DNA of 48,491 nucleotides from Scleroderma bovista (Eukaryota > Basidiomycota > Agaricomycetes > Boletales > Sclerodermataceae), in contig JAYMGJ010000679.1 of the NCBI GenBank assembly GCA_037178675.1, positions 1 through 48,491 on the forward strand. Reading direction: 5' to 3'. The notes beneath the pieces were generated by a model. It was not told the DNA's origin and made no database searches. It saw nothing but the letters and a program-made list of their open reading frames with translations. Within the stretch, counting starts at the first letter, position 1, and every line of letters begins with the position of its first letter. Both the position numbers and the translations under genes were made by a program. Shown here in pieces: positions 32,682 through 41,599 of the stretch.

Positions 32682-33044
32682 GAGTGTTTCATAGTATTGA
32701 TTACAACAGCCAATGCCAATTACATAGAGATATTAAAAAATGTTTGACCTTCAAGTGAAATCCTCAGTAATAATAATAATAGCAACACACCATGAGAAAA
32801 TGGGTATGCATTATGTCGGGCGACAGTAATGCGGACGAGAGAAAATATTGAATATAGTTATGATCAAGGTGTCTGAAATACAGTTAAGAAAATCACTACT
32901 TCAATAATCAAAGCAATGATAAAGAGATGTTGTACTTACTTGGAAAATTGGAGTGATGACGAAGAGGGATTGTCCGTATGGTGAGCATAGTATAGAGGCG
33001 GGTGGCGAGAAGATAAACAACAGGGCACAGGACATAGCCCATGG
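32682..33044. other. AT-rich spacer, no gene
   Basis: It contains AATAATAATAATAG and short AT-rich stretches, with no supported coding or RNA gene. Confidence 0.4.
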
Positions 33045-33255
33045 TAAAGGAAGGTGAGGTGCGCAATAGAGACCAGAGAGGCCTGTCGTCAAGCAGAACA
33101 GCACATACAGCACCAAAAGCACACTGGCAGGCATGCTCAACGCTGGTGGTGATGACGGGAAGGAGGAGGAAATGGCGAGGAGCACAATAGAGACCAGAGA
33201 GGCCTGTGGTCGAGCAGAATGGTGCATACAGCGCCAAAAGAACACTGGCAGGCAT
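33045..33255. repeat. Tandem ~120-bp repeat, left half
   Basis: Units carry AATAGAGACCAGAGAGGCCTGT, CAGCRCCAAAAG and GGCAGGCATGCTCAACGCTGG. Two units lie here and further units continue at 33840-33980. The array is split by the solo LTR at 33256-33834. Confidence 0.7.
33251..33255. repeat. Target-site duplication GGCAT of the solo LTR
   Basis: GGCAT at 33251-33255 and at 33835-33839 flank the LTR exactly, and joining them restores the GGCAGGCATGCTCAAC word of the tandem repeat. Confidence 0.85.
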
Positions 33256-33834
33256 TGTTCCGGATCTTATCTGGTTACTCCGGTCGCATTGCAGCCCCAT
33301 AGCTCAAACTCTGGTCGTCCTCAGTTACTCCGGTCACGGTCGCGCAGATAACCTTCCGCTAACTACAACCCTTGGTCTATACCCCATTCGCTCTTACTAC
33401 ACCTCGCCGTCTACCCTGGCTTGACGTGAGTTCTCCGTGAACTCGATATATCCTATACCTTGTAGCATTTTCACCGGACCTGACCTAGTCCTAACTCCGG
33501 TCATCCCTTGTCTGCTATTAGGTTGTTTACTTGTCACCGTATGTACTCGACCCTAGTTTCTACTTAGTATAAGTACCCTCTAGTTTACCTTGTAGACCTC
33601 AGTCTGAAATCAACTATAGTCACTACTCCTGTCCCTGTCTCTGTCTCTGTCTCCGTCATCGTCACCTTGACCGGAACCTACGCAAGGGATCAACACACTT
33701 TGTCCTTGTCGTTGAATCCAAGCAGTCACCAACTCCGGCCGGACTATCCCTTGTCCAGCCCTCTGCCCTCCTCCTTCGTCCGCCTTCGTCTGGACTTGAC
33801 CGGACCCCCTACCGGAGTAGACCCGGACTTGACA
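33256..33834 (-). mobile_element. Solo LTR, gypsy-like, 579 bp
   Basis: In its own orientation it begins TGTCAAGTCCGGG and ends CCGGAACA, flanked by the 5-bp duplication GGCAT. It shares its first ~350 bp with the partial LTR at 48178-48491, including GTTGATCCCTTGYGTAGGTT and GGTGACAAGTAAACA. No internal region is present, so it arose by LTR-LTR recombination. It is much less CpG-depleted than the 48-kb copy, where CCGG words have become CTGG/CCAG. Confidence 0.85.
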
Positions 33835-33980
33835 GGCATGCTCAACATTGGTGGTGATGACGGGAAGGAGGGTGCAATAGAGACCAAGAAGGCCTGTGGT
33901 TGAGAAGAATGGTGCATACAGCGCCAAGCATGCTTGCTGGTGTGCTCAACGTTGGTGGTGATGATGGGAAGGAACAGAGA
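33835..33980. repeat. Tandem ~120-bp repeat, right half
   Basis: It resumes with GGCATGCTCAACATTGGTGG and AATAGAGACCAAGAAGGCCTGTGG, then a shortened unit GTGCTCAACGTTGGTGGTGATGATG near 33950. It is the continuation of 33045-33255. Confidence 0.7.
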
Positions 33981-34360
33981 CACATGAGAAGACAGTGTTG
34001 GAAGATGTTGGTATTAAAGCTCCGGTCAGGGAGCATGGGTCTGGCAGGAAAGAGCCGACCGAGCACATGCCAAGCAGTACCTACACCAGGCTTAGTTTTC
34101 TACCAAGGTAAAGCAATGTTTGGGGCAATATTTATTGCTGGTGTTGGGAGGAAAGCGGAAAGGAACCTAATTAAGAACAACATCATTTGCCGGGGTTGTA
34201 CCTAATTAGGTTTAAAAGTCGGGAGTATTAGGTGATGATATCATCAAAGCTGTCTATCAGAAAATGGGTGAGCTGACCCATTTCACTCCTTATTCCGTGG
34301 TCCAGACAGTCCCCTCCATCAGTGGCATACACAAATTTTGTGAGGTGAACTGGCAAAACT
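33981..34360. other. Spacer with small palindromes
   Basis: CCTAATTAGG/CCTAATTAAG occurs twice near 34168-34210, and TGATGATATCATCA near 34235 is a perfect palindrome. No gene was identified. Confidence 0.4.
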
Positions 34361-34580
34361 CAACACTAGACAAGAGTCAGAACAGACTACATGGGTCAGT
34401 ATGATAGTAAAAGAGTGTGTAGGATAGTCTTACCTCAGTACTTCTGTGCAAACAGAGACTGAGGTACGAAACGAAAGAAAAACATCCTATGAGGAACGAC
34501 CGTGATTATGTAAGGAATGCTCGGCGTGTCCATACTAAGAATAAAGGGGAACAGTACTGTAGGGACCGGGAATTTCAACA
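34361..34580 (-). mobile_element. Putative 3' LTR of the outer (host) copia
   Basis: Minus-strand sequence after the RNase H stop passes a purine-rich tract (GAGTGGGTG) and then begins TGTTGAAATTCCCGG at 34580, the expected position for a 3' LTR. The far end was not located with confidence. Confidence 0.35.
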
Positions 34581-34604
34581 CACCCACTCGATGAGATAGT
34601 CCTT

Positions 34605-35132
34605 TTAAATAATCAAACCCATACCTTCTATAAAATGAATGTGTTTCTCTCGACTGAGAGGTTTCGTGAGTACATTGGCAACCTGCTCCGCAGTCGGAAG
34701 GTACTCCAGAACGATTTCTCTCTCGTCTACCTTCTCCCTGATGTAATGATGATGAATTGTGATGTGCTTCGTCCGATCATGGAAAGTGGCATTTTTTGCA
34801 AGAGACATTGCTGACTGATTGTCAATTAATAGCTTGACGGGCGTGTGCGAGAGTGATGGCTTGATCTCCGAAAATAATAATTTTAGCCAGGTGGCTTCCT
34901 TCGCGGCGGCAGCAGCAGCCATATACTCAGCTTCCGTGCTTGAGAGAGCGACAGATGGTTGCTTCTTTGATGACCAACTGATAGCTGCTCCGGCTGTAAC
35001 AAAAGTGTAGCCAGAAATTGAGCGGCGGTCATTGACATCGCCAGCCCAGTCCGCGTCAACATAGCCCAGTAGGGACATTTCCGACGTCTTCCTGTAAATG
35101 AGACAGGTGTCCATCGTGCCACGTAGGTAGCG
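34605..35132 (-). pseudogene. pol: Outer copia: RNase H half, interrupted by the inner copia
   Basis: The fragment reads RYLRGTMDTCLIYRK, then GYVDADWAGDVNDRRSISGY with the first RNase H Asp, and SSTEAEYMAAAAAAKEATWL. It continues with LLIDNQSAMSLAKN, RTKHITIHHHYIREKV and VANVLTKPLSREKH, the complete copia RNase H signature ending in GLII and a stop. Its upstream half lies at 43363-44005. Across the GTAAA duplication the two halves rejoin in frame at ...LKRVY/RYLRG..., which shows that the host element was there first. It belongs to a different copia lineage from the inserted element. Confidence 0.9.
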
Positions 35133-35137
35133 GTAAA
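35133..35137. repeat. Target-site duplication GTAAA of inner copia
   Basis: GTAAA at 35133-35137 and 43358-43362 flank the element exactly. Confidence 0.95.
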
Positions 35138-35412
35138 TGTTGAAGTCGCACGTGCACCCGGCATAAACTGTCGACGAAGTGCGCACAAGACTGTGACCCA
35201 TATTAGTGTAGACTTAGTAATAGTCCTCTTTAGAGTAGATGTTACATGTCACACGTCATGCGTCACACTATTTGTTGTATATAAACAGTGTTCATCGCTT
35301 ATATAATATAACAGCTTTTAACCAGCTACCACTACCATCGCAGGTTGTGCACTCCACCCAACAGGTGAGTTGGAGTAGCAGTTCCTCTACGTATATAGGT
35401 ATTGCTTCAACA
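35138..35412 (+). mobile_element. 5' LTR of inner copia
   Basis: It begins TGTTGAAG and ends CTTCAACA, with a TATATAAA box at 35278-35285 and CAG/GTGAGT at 35362-35370. Confidence 0.95.
35278..35285 (+). promoter_or_regulatory. TATA box in copia LTR
   Basis: TATATAAA is present at the same place in all three copia LTRs of the window. It is the likely core promoter for the element RNA. Confidence 0.65.
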
Positions 35413-35426
35413 GGTTATGAGCCCTG
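35413..35426 (+). promoter_or_regulatory. Primer binding site, half-tRNA-iMet
   Basis: GGTTATGAGCCCTG directly follows the LTR. It is complementary to the initiator tRNA-Met anticodon arm rather than to a tRNA 3' end. Confidence 0.8.
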
Positions 35427-35510
35427 TGAGCGCACTGTGTGCAGCAATGCACCAGGCAGTGCTCCAGCTCCCTGAGTGTCGCTTTAACTAGCTTGACACT
35501 GTGGACCACA

Positions 35511-35640
35511 GTGAGCTCCTAGCTGAGCCCCTGCACAGCCACAAGGCGAAGTCGGTCGACGACTTGCGCCAGATAGTGAGCTCCTAGTTGAGCACCTGTA
35601 TTGCCCCAGGTGAAGTTTGTCGATGACTTGTGCCAACCAT
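35511..35640 (+). repeat. Two tandem 65-bp repeats in copia leader
   Basis: Units start at 35511 and 35576 with GTGAGCTCCTAG, and each ends in GTCGAYGACTTGYGCCA. A third partial GACGACTTGCGCTGGC lies near 35655. They are also present in the minus-strand copy. The function is unknown, but leader position suggests RNA structure or packaging. Confidence 0.75.
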
Positions 35641-35795
35641 GGCGAACATCATTGACGACTTGCGCTGGCATACCTTAGTCATGAGTTAGCTGTTGACAGA
35701 AGTGCCTTCACTGGCACTCAGGTGTTTCTTCTTTTCTTGCTTGTCCATTGTCGCATCCACTTGCTGACTCCGTTGACTCCCAACAGAATATCACC

Positions 35796-36950
35796 ATGTC
35801 CAGCGCTCTAGACAAGATGGTTCCCATGTTCACTGGCTCCAACTGGCAGCAGTGGCACACCTCTATGCAGGCCTACCTCCGGGCACAAGGCCAGTGGTAC
35901 GTTTATTCAACAACGCAACCCGCTGCTGGTCATGATGACCAAAAAGAGTGGGACGACAACACCGAGAGAGCGCTTGAGAATATCACCTTACGCCTCACCC
36001 CCTCTATCCAGGTCGCCGTCTCGAACCTCAACAACGTTAAGGATGTCTGGGACCACCTCAAGAAGAACTTCAGTGCCCCCAGTATCGGCTCCGCCTACGC
36101 TGAGCTCAGCAAGCTCCTGGCAACTACCATCCCCACTGGCTCTCATCCCACTCCTGCAATCACCAAAGTGCTTAGCCACTTTGCGTATCTCAAGGACGCC
36201 GGCTTCGAGTTCCCTGCCCCCGTGCAGGCGATGATCATTCTGTGCAAGCTCCCTCCTACTATGGAGGTTGTAGCTCAGATACTCAGCCAAACGTCGCCCG
36301 ACGAGATCAAGAACCTGAAGCCCGATGGGATCGTCAAGGCCGCCATGCTCTCATTCGAGCAGAAAGGTGCCTCTTCCCGCGCTGGTGGTAAGGGCCCCAA
36401 GGCCAACAAGCTTAGCGCTGTGAAGCGCAAGCCAGCTGACCCCAAGTTCGCCCAGCAGCAGCAAGGCGGGTCCAATGGTGGTGTGAGCGGAAACACTCCT
36501 GCCCAAGGACAGGGAGGCCGCACTCGACGCGGTGGCAAGAAGGCTCGTGCTCGCCACGAGAACGCCCAACAGGCAGCCTTCGCCACTTACGTCCACTATG
36601 ATGGACCAGAGCCCACTGTCAACCCTTGCACCCTGGCTCACACTCCCAGTGCTGCCCACTACGGCCCCCCCACATTCACAAATACTATTAAGGCCTTCGA
36701 CTTGGCACACCGTCTGGGGGTAGAGCCCTCCTGCCAAACCATCCGCACCCTCGACCAAGTTGTGTCAATGGTGAGTGCGAACCTGGACCAGCCCGAGGCC
36801 AGCCCCTCCTCGCTGAAGCACCCTCGTCTTGAGGAGCGCATCACCATGTATGAGGAGGATGCCATCTCCCTGGGGGATGAAGAGCCCTTCGCTCATGAAC
36901 CGTTCGCTGATGACGAGTTCGACGAGATCGATGCAATGGTCCTCGACCGC
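35796..36950 (+). pseudogene. gag: Inner copia gag, split from pol by element A
   Basis: The ATG at 35796 gives MSSALDKMVPMFTGSNWQQW, the Gag N-terminus of the copia/UBN2 type. The middle region (VWDHLKKNFSAPSIGSAYAEL, LPPTMEVVAQILSQ) is followed by a basic, Gly/Gln-rich RNA-binding-like stretch (GGRTRRGGKKARARHE). The frame is intact up to VLDR at 36950 and then runs into element A, which supplies a short foreign tail and a TGA at 36999-37001. Pre-insertion, the same frame continued at 39299. There is no classical CCHC knuckle in this part. Confidence 0.92.
36947..36950. repeat. Target-site duplication CCGC of element A
   Basis: CCGC at 36947-36950 and 39295-39298. If the terminal A of the element is counted as target, it reads ACCGC. 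Removing the element and one copy restores an open gag-pol frame. Confidence 0.85.
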
Positions 36951-37464
36951 TGTCACGCACCAAACATGTTTGGTACTGTGGACATGGAGAAAGTTAGCTG
37001 ATGAAACTAATGCGAAGAACGCACACCCAAGATCTGTTGAAAGATTGTCCCGACTTGAGGGATACAGACAGCCCTCGCTATCCATATCACACAAAGTCAA
37101 GACTATCCTTATGCGAAGAACAAATACAAGCTCGTTGTAGCCATCTATCGCACAAGAATGACTATCCTGATGCGAGAGATGAATGCCAACATGGACAGTC
37201 ATCTATCGCACAAGAACCGCCAAGAAGCAGAAGAATCCAAGGATTGGTGATCATTTCAGTATGAGAGAGGAATGCAACCTACTGCAGTCCAACTCCCATA
37301 CAAGAACAACCAAAGAAGCAGGAGAAACGAAGGAGAAACGAAGGAGAAAAGGAAGAATCATTTTTTAGCGCCCAAATGTCAAATTTAGGCGCCCAGTGCC
37401 GGCATTCCGATATTTTGAATAGCTCCGCCATTTTTGAAGCTATCAATCATGTGACTATACCATC

Positions 37465-37962
37465 ATGGAGCCTAGACCGTGGTCTATCTGCCTGTCAAGT
37501 TCCGACGTAAATCTGTTCATTTCCCACGGAGATATTCCACCCGCAATCCAGACACCCACTTCATCACTCACTATGGAGTCCACATTTTCTCTGGAACGTT
37601 TCTCCGCTATTGCAGCAGACCTCAACTATGTCCTGCTCTTGGGACAGCCTCTCCCTGAGCTCCTGTGTACTGTCTGGTACATATCTTCCCAGCCTGCTCC
37701 CTCAGTCCCTCTTGTTCTCGGTCAGCGCGTTCTCCTCGTCAGTCCTGTGTCGCGCACATACTTTGGTCGTCTCAAGTCTATCGTTAGACTTGAAAATTCA
37801 TACCTGGTCGTCTCTGTGTCTCCTGAGTCCTCTGCATATGGTCCTTTCATCCCAGAGTCCTGTCACATCCATCTCCCTCTATCATTCATCTCGCTTCCCT
37901 GGACACATCGAATCCGCTACTTGCGATTCTCTTCCCTGCTATCCCGCAACAAACACGAATGA
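37465..37962 (+). CDS. U3-borne ORF, 165 aa, copy A
   Basis: It starts at ATG 37465 and ends in TGA. Residues 37-150 are the part also conserved in copies B and C: FSAIAADLNYVLLLGQPLPE, then YISSQPAPSVPLVLGQRVLL, SRTYFGRLKSIVRLE and SPESSAYGPFIPESCHIHLP. Alternating hydrophobic residues suggest beta strands. There is no membrane segment or recognised motif. An ORF inside U3 is unusual, though known in some retroviruses (a U3-encoded accessory gene of mouse mammary tumour virus). I cannot say whether it is expressed. A promoter upstream of it was not identified, since the TATA box lies downstream. Confidence 0.55.
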   Translation: MEPRPWSICLSSSDVNLFISHGDIPPAIQTPTSSLTMESTFSLERFSAIAADLNYVLLLGQPLPELLCTVWYISSQPAPSVPLVLGQRVLLVSPVSRTYFGRLKSIVRLENSYLVVSVSPESSAYGPFIPESCHIHLPLSFISLPWTHRIRYLRFSSLLSRNKHE

Positions 37963-38644
37963 AACAGTGCTCTAGAACCCTTCTTAGGAGCCCTAATAGA
38001 GTACAGAACCTTCCCCTTACTGCTCAAGGGAAGACTGCACTTCGGGAGCACCAAATTTCGCGTTTTTGCTCTACAGAAGCTCAATCCAAGGGATTTGTGA
38101 CACTCTGTGACCAGCTGTGACTCTACTTGTCATTCCAGGCCCCCTGACACTGCTCTTCTGGTCGGATCAATTCTTTTATTATCCCCCAGCCACTCCCATC
38201 AGTGGCACTGCTTCAGAAGCTCATCTCCAGATCTAAAGTTCAATAAATCATAGGTTGTGCTTCCCTTCTTTCTGAGTCACACAGAGTCACTCTGGCTCAC
38301 TCTGACTCACTCTGCTGCGCATTATTCATCCCCTCTTGGCATTACTAATCCCCATTACTCCCCTTACCAATCACTTACCAATCATCCTTCAAATCATGCT
38401 TATCATGCTGCTTATCAATTCATGACTCATGCCCCTATGATTCATATGCATTATGTCATCGCATATGCTCATTTAGCTTCGATCTACTCATCCCATGCTT
38501 TCTCCCCCTCTCTTTTGGGCCCCATGCAATGATTTTTCCATATTCTTGGTTATACACCCCTTTTTACCTATGTTTTTGCTCTTTCCCTTGGCTCAGCAGC
38601 TTGTTCAGGCTCTCCCCATCGATGACTCAGCCTGATTACACTGC

Positions 38645-38692
38645 TTATCAATCGCTTACCAATTTCTTACCAATCTCTTACCAAGCACTTAG
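38645..38692 (+). promoter_or_regulatory. 11-bp-phased CTTACCAAT repeats in U3
   Basis: CTTATCAAT, CTTACCAAT, CTTACCAAT and CTTACCAAG follow at exact 11-bp steps just upstream of the TATA box, with another pair near 38362-38390. Copy C keeps the same phasing with CTTACAAA variants. A helical-phase protein-binding array is a reasonable inference. Confidence 0.5.
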
Positions 38693-38725
38693 TCATTTGT
38701 GCTTACAGGGCCACAGCCCCTCCTG

Positions 38726-38780
38726 TATATAAACCAGCAGCCAAAGGCTGCAAGGAAGTGTCTGCTTCCCCCTCAATAAA
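38726..38780 (+). promoter_or_regulatory. TATA box and AATAAA of element A
   Basis: TATATAAA (38726-38733) and AATAAA (38775-38780) define the probable U3/R boundary and polyadenylation signal. Confidence 0.7.
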
Positions 38781-39298
38781 GCGACCACATTCACTCTCCC
38801 TCACTGTCTATAAGCTCTATCTCTGTCTTTGGACTTGTAGGTCACTCAGTGCTGGCCTAAAGCTCCTATATTGCTGTTTATCAGATATATCTTGTATCTG
38901 ATCATTTCTCTAGGCTGAAGCGCAGTCTAGCATCACTGTCCACTCTATCCCATCACTGTCCATCGCATTCTTGAAGCAGGAACTGTCCCCTTGCTTCCCT
39001 GTTGCTCCATCACTGCTGTTACACCCCTGTTGCCAATCTATCATCGCTCTTCTATCCCAGGACTCTTCCTAACCACTGTGGTAGGCTGAAGAAGGAGTCA
39101 ATACCATCCCCAGTCGCATCTATTCCCCATCAGAAGCCCTTCCCTTCCCTCCTGCATCCTGCCTGAAGGCGTGCAGCACATCCCCCTGAGGACATTAAAT
39201 ACCAGAAACGCAAAGGAAGACCACCACTCGCATATTGCTGTCATTTGGTGTTGGTTGTTGGTTGTTCTGACCTCTTCCCTCACTTAGGCGCACACCGC

Positions 39299-39637
39299 TA
39301 CAATGCGACGTCAATGGCGATGGGTGCAGAGGCCAGCCTCTTCAGGCAAGTACCTTCTGCACGCGTGCTGATCGACACTGACACGCTCCCTTTACATGTG
39401 CGCTATACACTGTCACTGTATATAGCGAGTAGTCACTACAATATGTCATGTCGTATCTCGAGAAATGCATATATCTGTTTGTGTTCGCATGAAACAAATG
39501 CACGCTGTGCTGGATGTAAGGGAAAAATGGTTGACGATAGCGAACTATCTGGTGCTTTCTGGTTCCTTGACTCTGGCGCATCACACCACTTTACTGGTGA
39601 CATAGGCGATTTCACCTCTTACAACGCGCTAAAGTGA
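39299..39637 (+). pseudogene. pol: Inner copia: protease segment of pol
   Basis: The frame resumes with YNATSMAMGAEASLFRQ and reaches WFLDSGASHHFTGD, the copia aspartic protease active-site motif (D-S-G). A Cys pair region (CLCSHETNARCAGCKGK) precedes it. The frame ends in TGA at 39635-39637, just after the active site, but stays open beyond it in the same phase. Confidence 0.9.
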
Positions 39638-40603
39638 GCGCACTACGCCAAAATGGCTAATGGTGTAGCACTGATTGCTGGCATTGGCACGGTATTACTC
39701 CGGTGCCTAGACCACAACTCAGGGGATGAGAAAGTCATTACACTCACCCAAGTGCTCCATATGCCAGGCGCTACTGCATGCCTCATTTCTATGGGCGAAA
39801 TGCTCCAGCGTAACTATAAGGTCACTGGTGATAAGCGAGGCATTAGCCTCATTCATAAAGCTGAATGCCTCTGGTTTGGGCCAGACCCAGAAGACGATCA
39901 CAACATCATTTTTGGGATTAGATCTATTTCGATAATTAGATCTAACTATATTGCCTCTGTGAGCAAAGTTGATTATGACATTATGCACCGGAGATTCGGG
40001 CACCCCTCGAAGGAAGTACTCCGACGTGCACAAAAGCATATGCAGCGTTTCCCAGAGATCCACTTTCCTACTGAGGATTGTGTTTGCCCTGGATGTGCTC
40101 TTGGCAAAATGCCCAATCGAGCTTTCCCAGAGAATGAAAGACATGCTTCCAAACCCTTTGAGCTGGTGCACTCTGATCTCAAATCCTTCCCGGTTACGTC
40201 GTACCGGAAGTTTAAATATGTTATCACCTTCTATGATGACTATACCTCTCATGCCTGGACTATGCCTCTTTGCTCCAAAGCTGCAGCGATTACGGCCGCC
40301 AAAGATTTCCTCAAAATGGTGCACGTCCAACATGATATGCACGTCGTTGGATGGATGTCCGATGCCGGCGGAGAGTATAAATCCAATCTATTTGATTGAG
40401 CACTCCTTGAGAAAGGAATTAAAATATACCAAAGTGCTCCAAGAACTCCCATGCAGAATGGCCGCGCTGAGTGTTTAGGGCGCACTCTCATGGATAAAGC
40501 TGAGTCTATGCAGCATCAAGCCTGCATTCCTGACTCCTGGTGGGAATTTGCGTTCGCTCACGCAACCCACATTTACAACCGTACTCTGGTAGCTCGCCTG
40601 TGA
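39638..40603 (+). pseudogene. pol: Inner copia: pre-integrase and integrase
   Basis: The HHCC zinc site is visible as H...H in HRRFGHPS and C..C in CVCPGCALGK. Catalytic residues are D in VHSDLKSF, D in WMSDAGGEY and E in NGRAECLGRTL. The last falls after a TGA at 40397-40399, and a further TGA lies at 40601-40603 after VARL. All pieces share one frame. Cuts and joins element cDNA to target DNA in intact relatives. Confidence 0.92.
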
Positions 40604-41599
40604 TGGCGCACCCCCCATGAAATGCTTAAGGGGGAGATGCCTAACATCGACCACCTACGTGTGTTTGGCTGTGGAGCATTTGTATACCTCCCAGCAACGG
40701 CTAGAGCAAATAAGATGGCTCCCAAGTCGGAGCTAATGACTTATGTTGGTGTTGCCCCTGGCAATGAGCACAATTTCTTGTTTATGTGCTCCACCAATGC
40801 AGTGTTTACCGCTGCTCACACCGTCTTTGACGAGCGTCACTTCCCTCGCTGCCCCAAAAACAGGCGCGAACCTCTCGAGAACCCTTTCGGAATGGCAAAT
40901 CCGAAACCTACCACCGATCGACCAGGGAATTCCCCTGATGATACCAACAGTGATGATGATGTGGAACACGACCATGGCTACCCACATCCCCAAGTGCAGG
41001 ATGACGATCCAAAGTGCGAGGAACTTGAGGCTCCTGAGGAAGAGCCTAACCAAATAAATCCTCCCCATACACCATCTCCAGTGCCTCAACCGGCACCGAG
41101 AACACCTTCACCGGCGAGAAATCCGCCACCTCCGGCACTGCAGCGCCCTGGCCGAGCTGAACGCCGCCAGAATGTGCCGCGACCCCCTGCAGTGAATATT
41201 CCTGCCCGCCCCCAACGTGAACATAGAGCGCCATTGCGCCCCGGTAGCATATATGGTGAGCGGCGACATCCCGTCGAGCAACTCTGGGATATCGAAAGTG
41301 CCTCTCGATGGCAAGAAACAGTGGGTGAGGCCCCTAGGCCCCCACAACCGGACACACCAGACCATATCCCTGGTGGTTTCCCTGACACCTCTGCAACGCC
41401 CAGTGAGGAAGATGTGCAAAAGATGTGCGAGGAAGGGGGAGCAAACCTAGTCCGATACCTGATGGGCAAAGCCCTTGAAACCCATGAGCCTCAATATGAG
41501 AGTGTCCGCAACTGGTCCTACAAGGTCATTGCTCGCTTACCCCAAGCTGAGCAGAAACTCTGGCGACTTGCTTGCCAAGAAGAGCTCGACATGCTGTGA
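40604..41599 (+). pseudogene. pol: Inner copia: integrase C-terminal and linker
   Basis: After the TGA it reads WRTPHEMLKGEMPNIDHLRV, FGCGAFVYLPATARANKM and SELMTYVGVAP, the GKF-like end of copia integrase. A Pro/Asp/Glu-rich linker follows (PPHTPSPVPQPAPRTPSPAR). It ends at TGA 41597-41599. Confidence 0.88.

Larger units (their letters stand above)
36951..39294 (+). mobile_element. 2.3-kb solo LTR-like element, copy A
   Basis: It begins TGTCACGCACCAAAC and ends GGCGCACA. The order is: U3 with a 165-aa ORF (37465-37962), long AT-poor spacer, 11-bp-spaced CTTACCAAT motifs (about 38645-38690), TATATAAA at 38726-38733, CTCAATAAAGCG at 38771-38782, and a ~500-bp U5. The layout is that of a very long LTR. 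No partner LTR or internal region is present. It is the least decayed of the three copies and the youngest insertion of the nest. Confidence 0.85.

Noticed and set aside
35413..35426. tRNA gene at the iMet-like sequence
   Set aside because: Only the anticodon arm matches and it abuts the LTR. No acceptor, D or T arms are present. It is a primer site.
36275..36758. Long minus-strand open frames over the copia gag (and their plus-strand twins at 172-933)
   Set aside because: They are antisense shadows of the gag frame, created by its C-rich codon use. The sense frame has the Gag motifs.
39245..39298. A start codon at 39245 for the protease-containing open frame
   Set aside because: The first 18 codons belong to the end of element A. 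The frame was originally continuous with gag.
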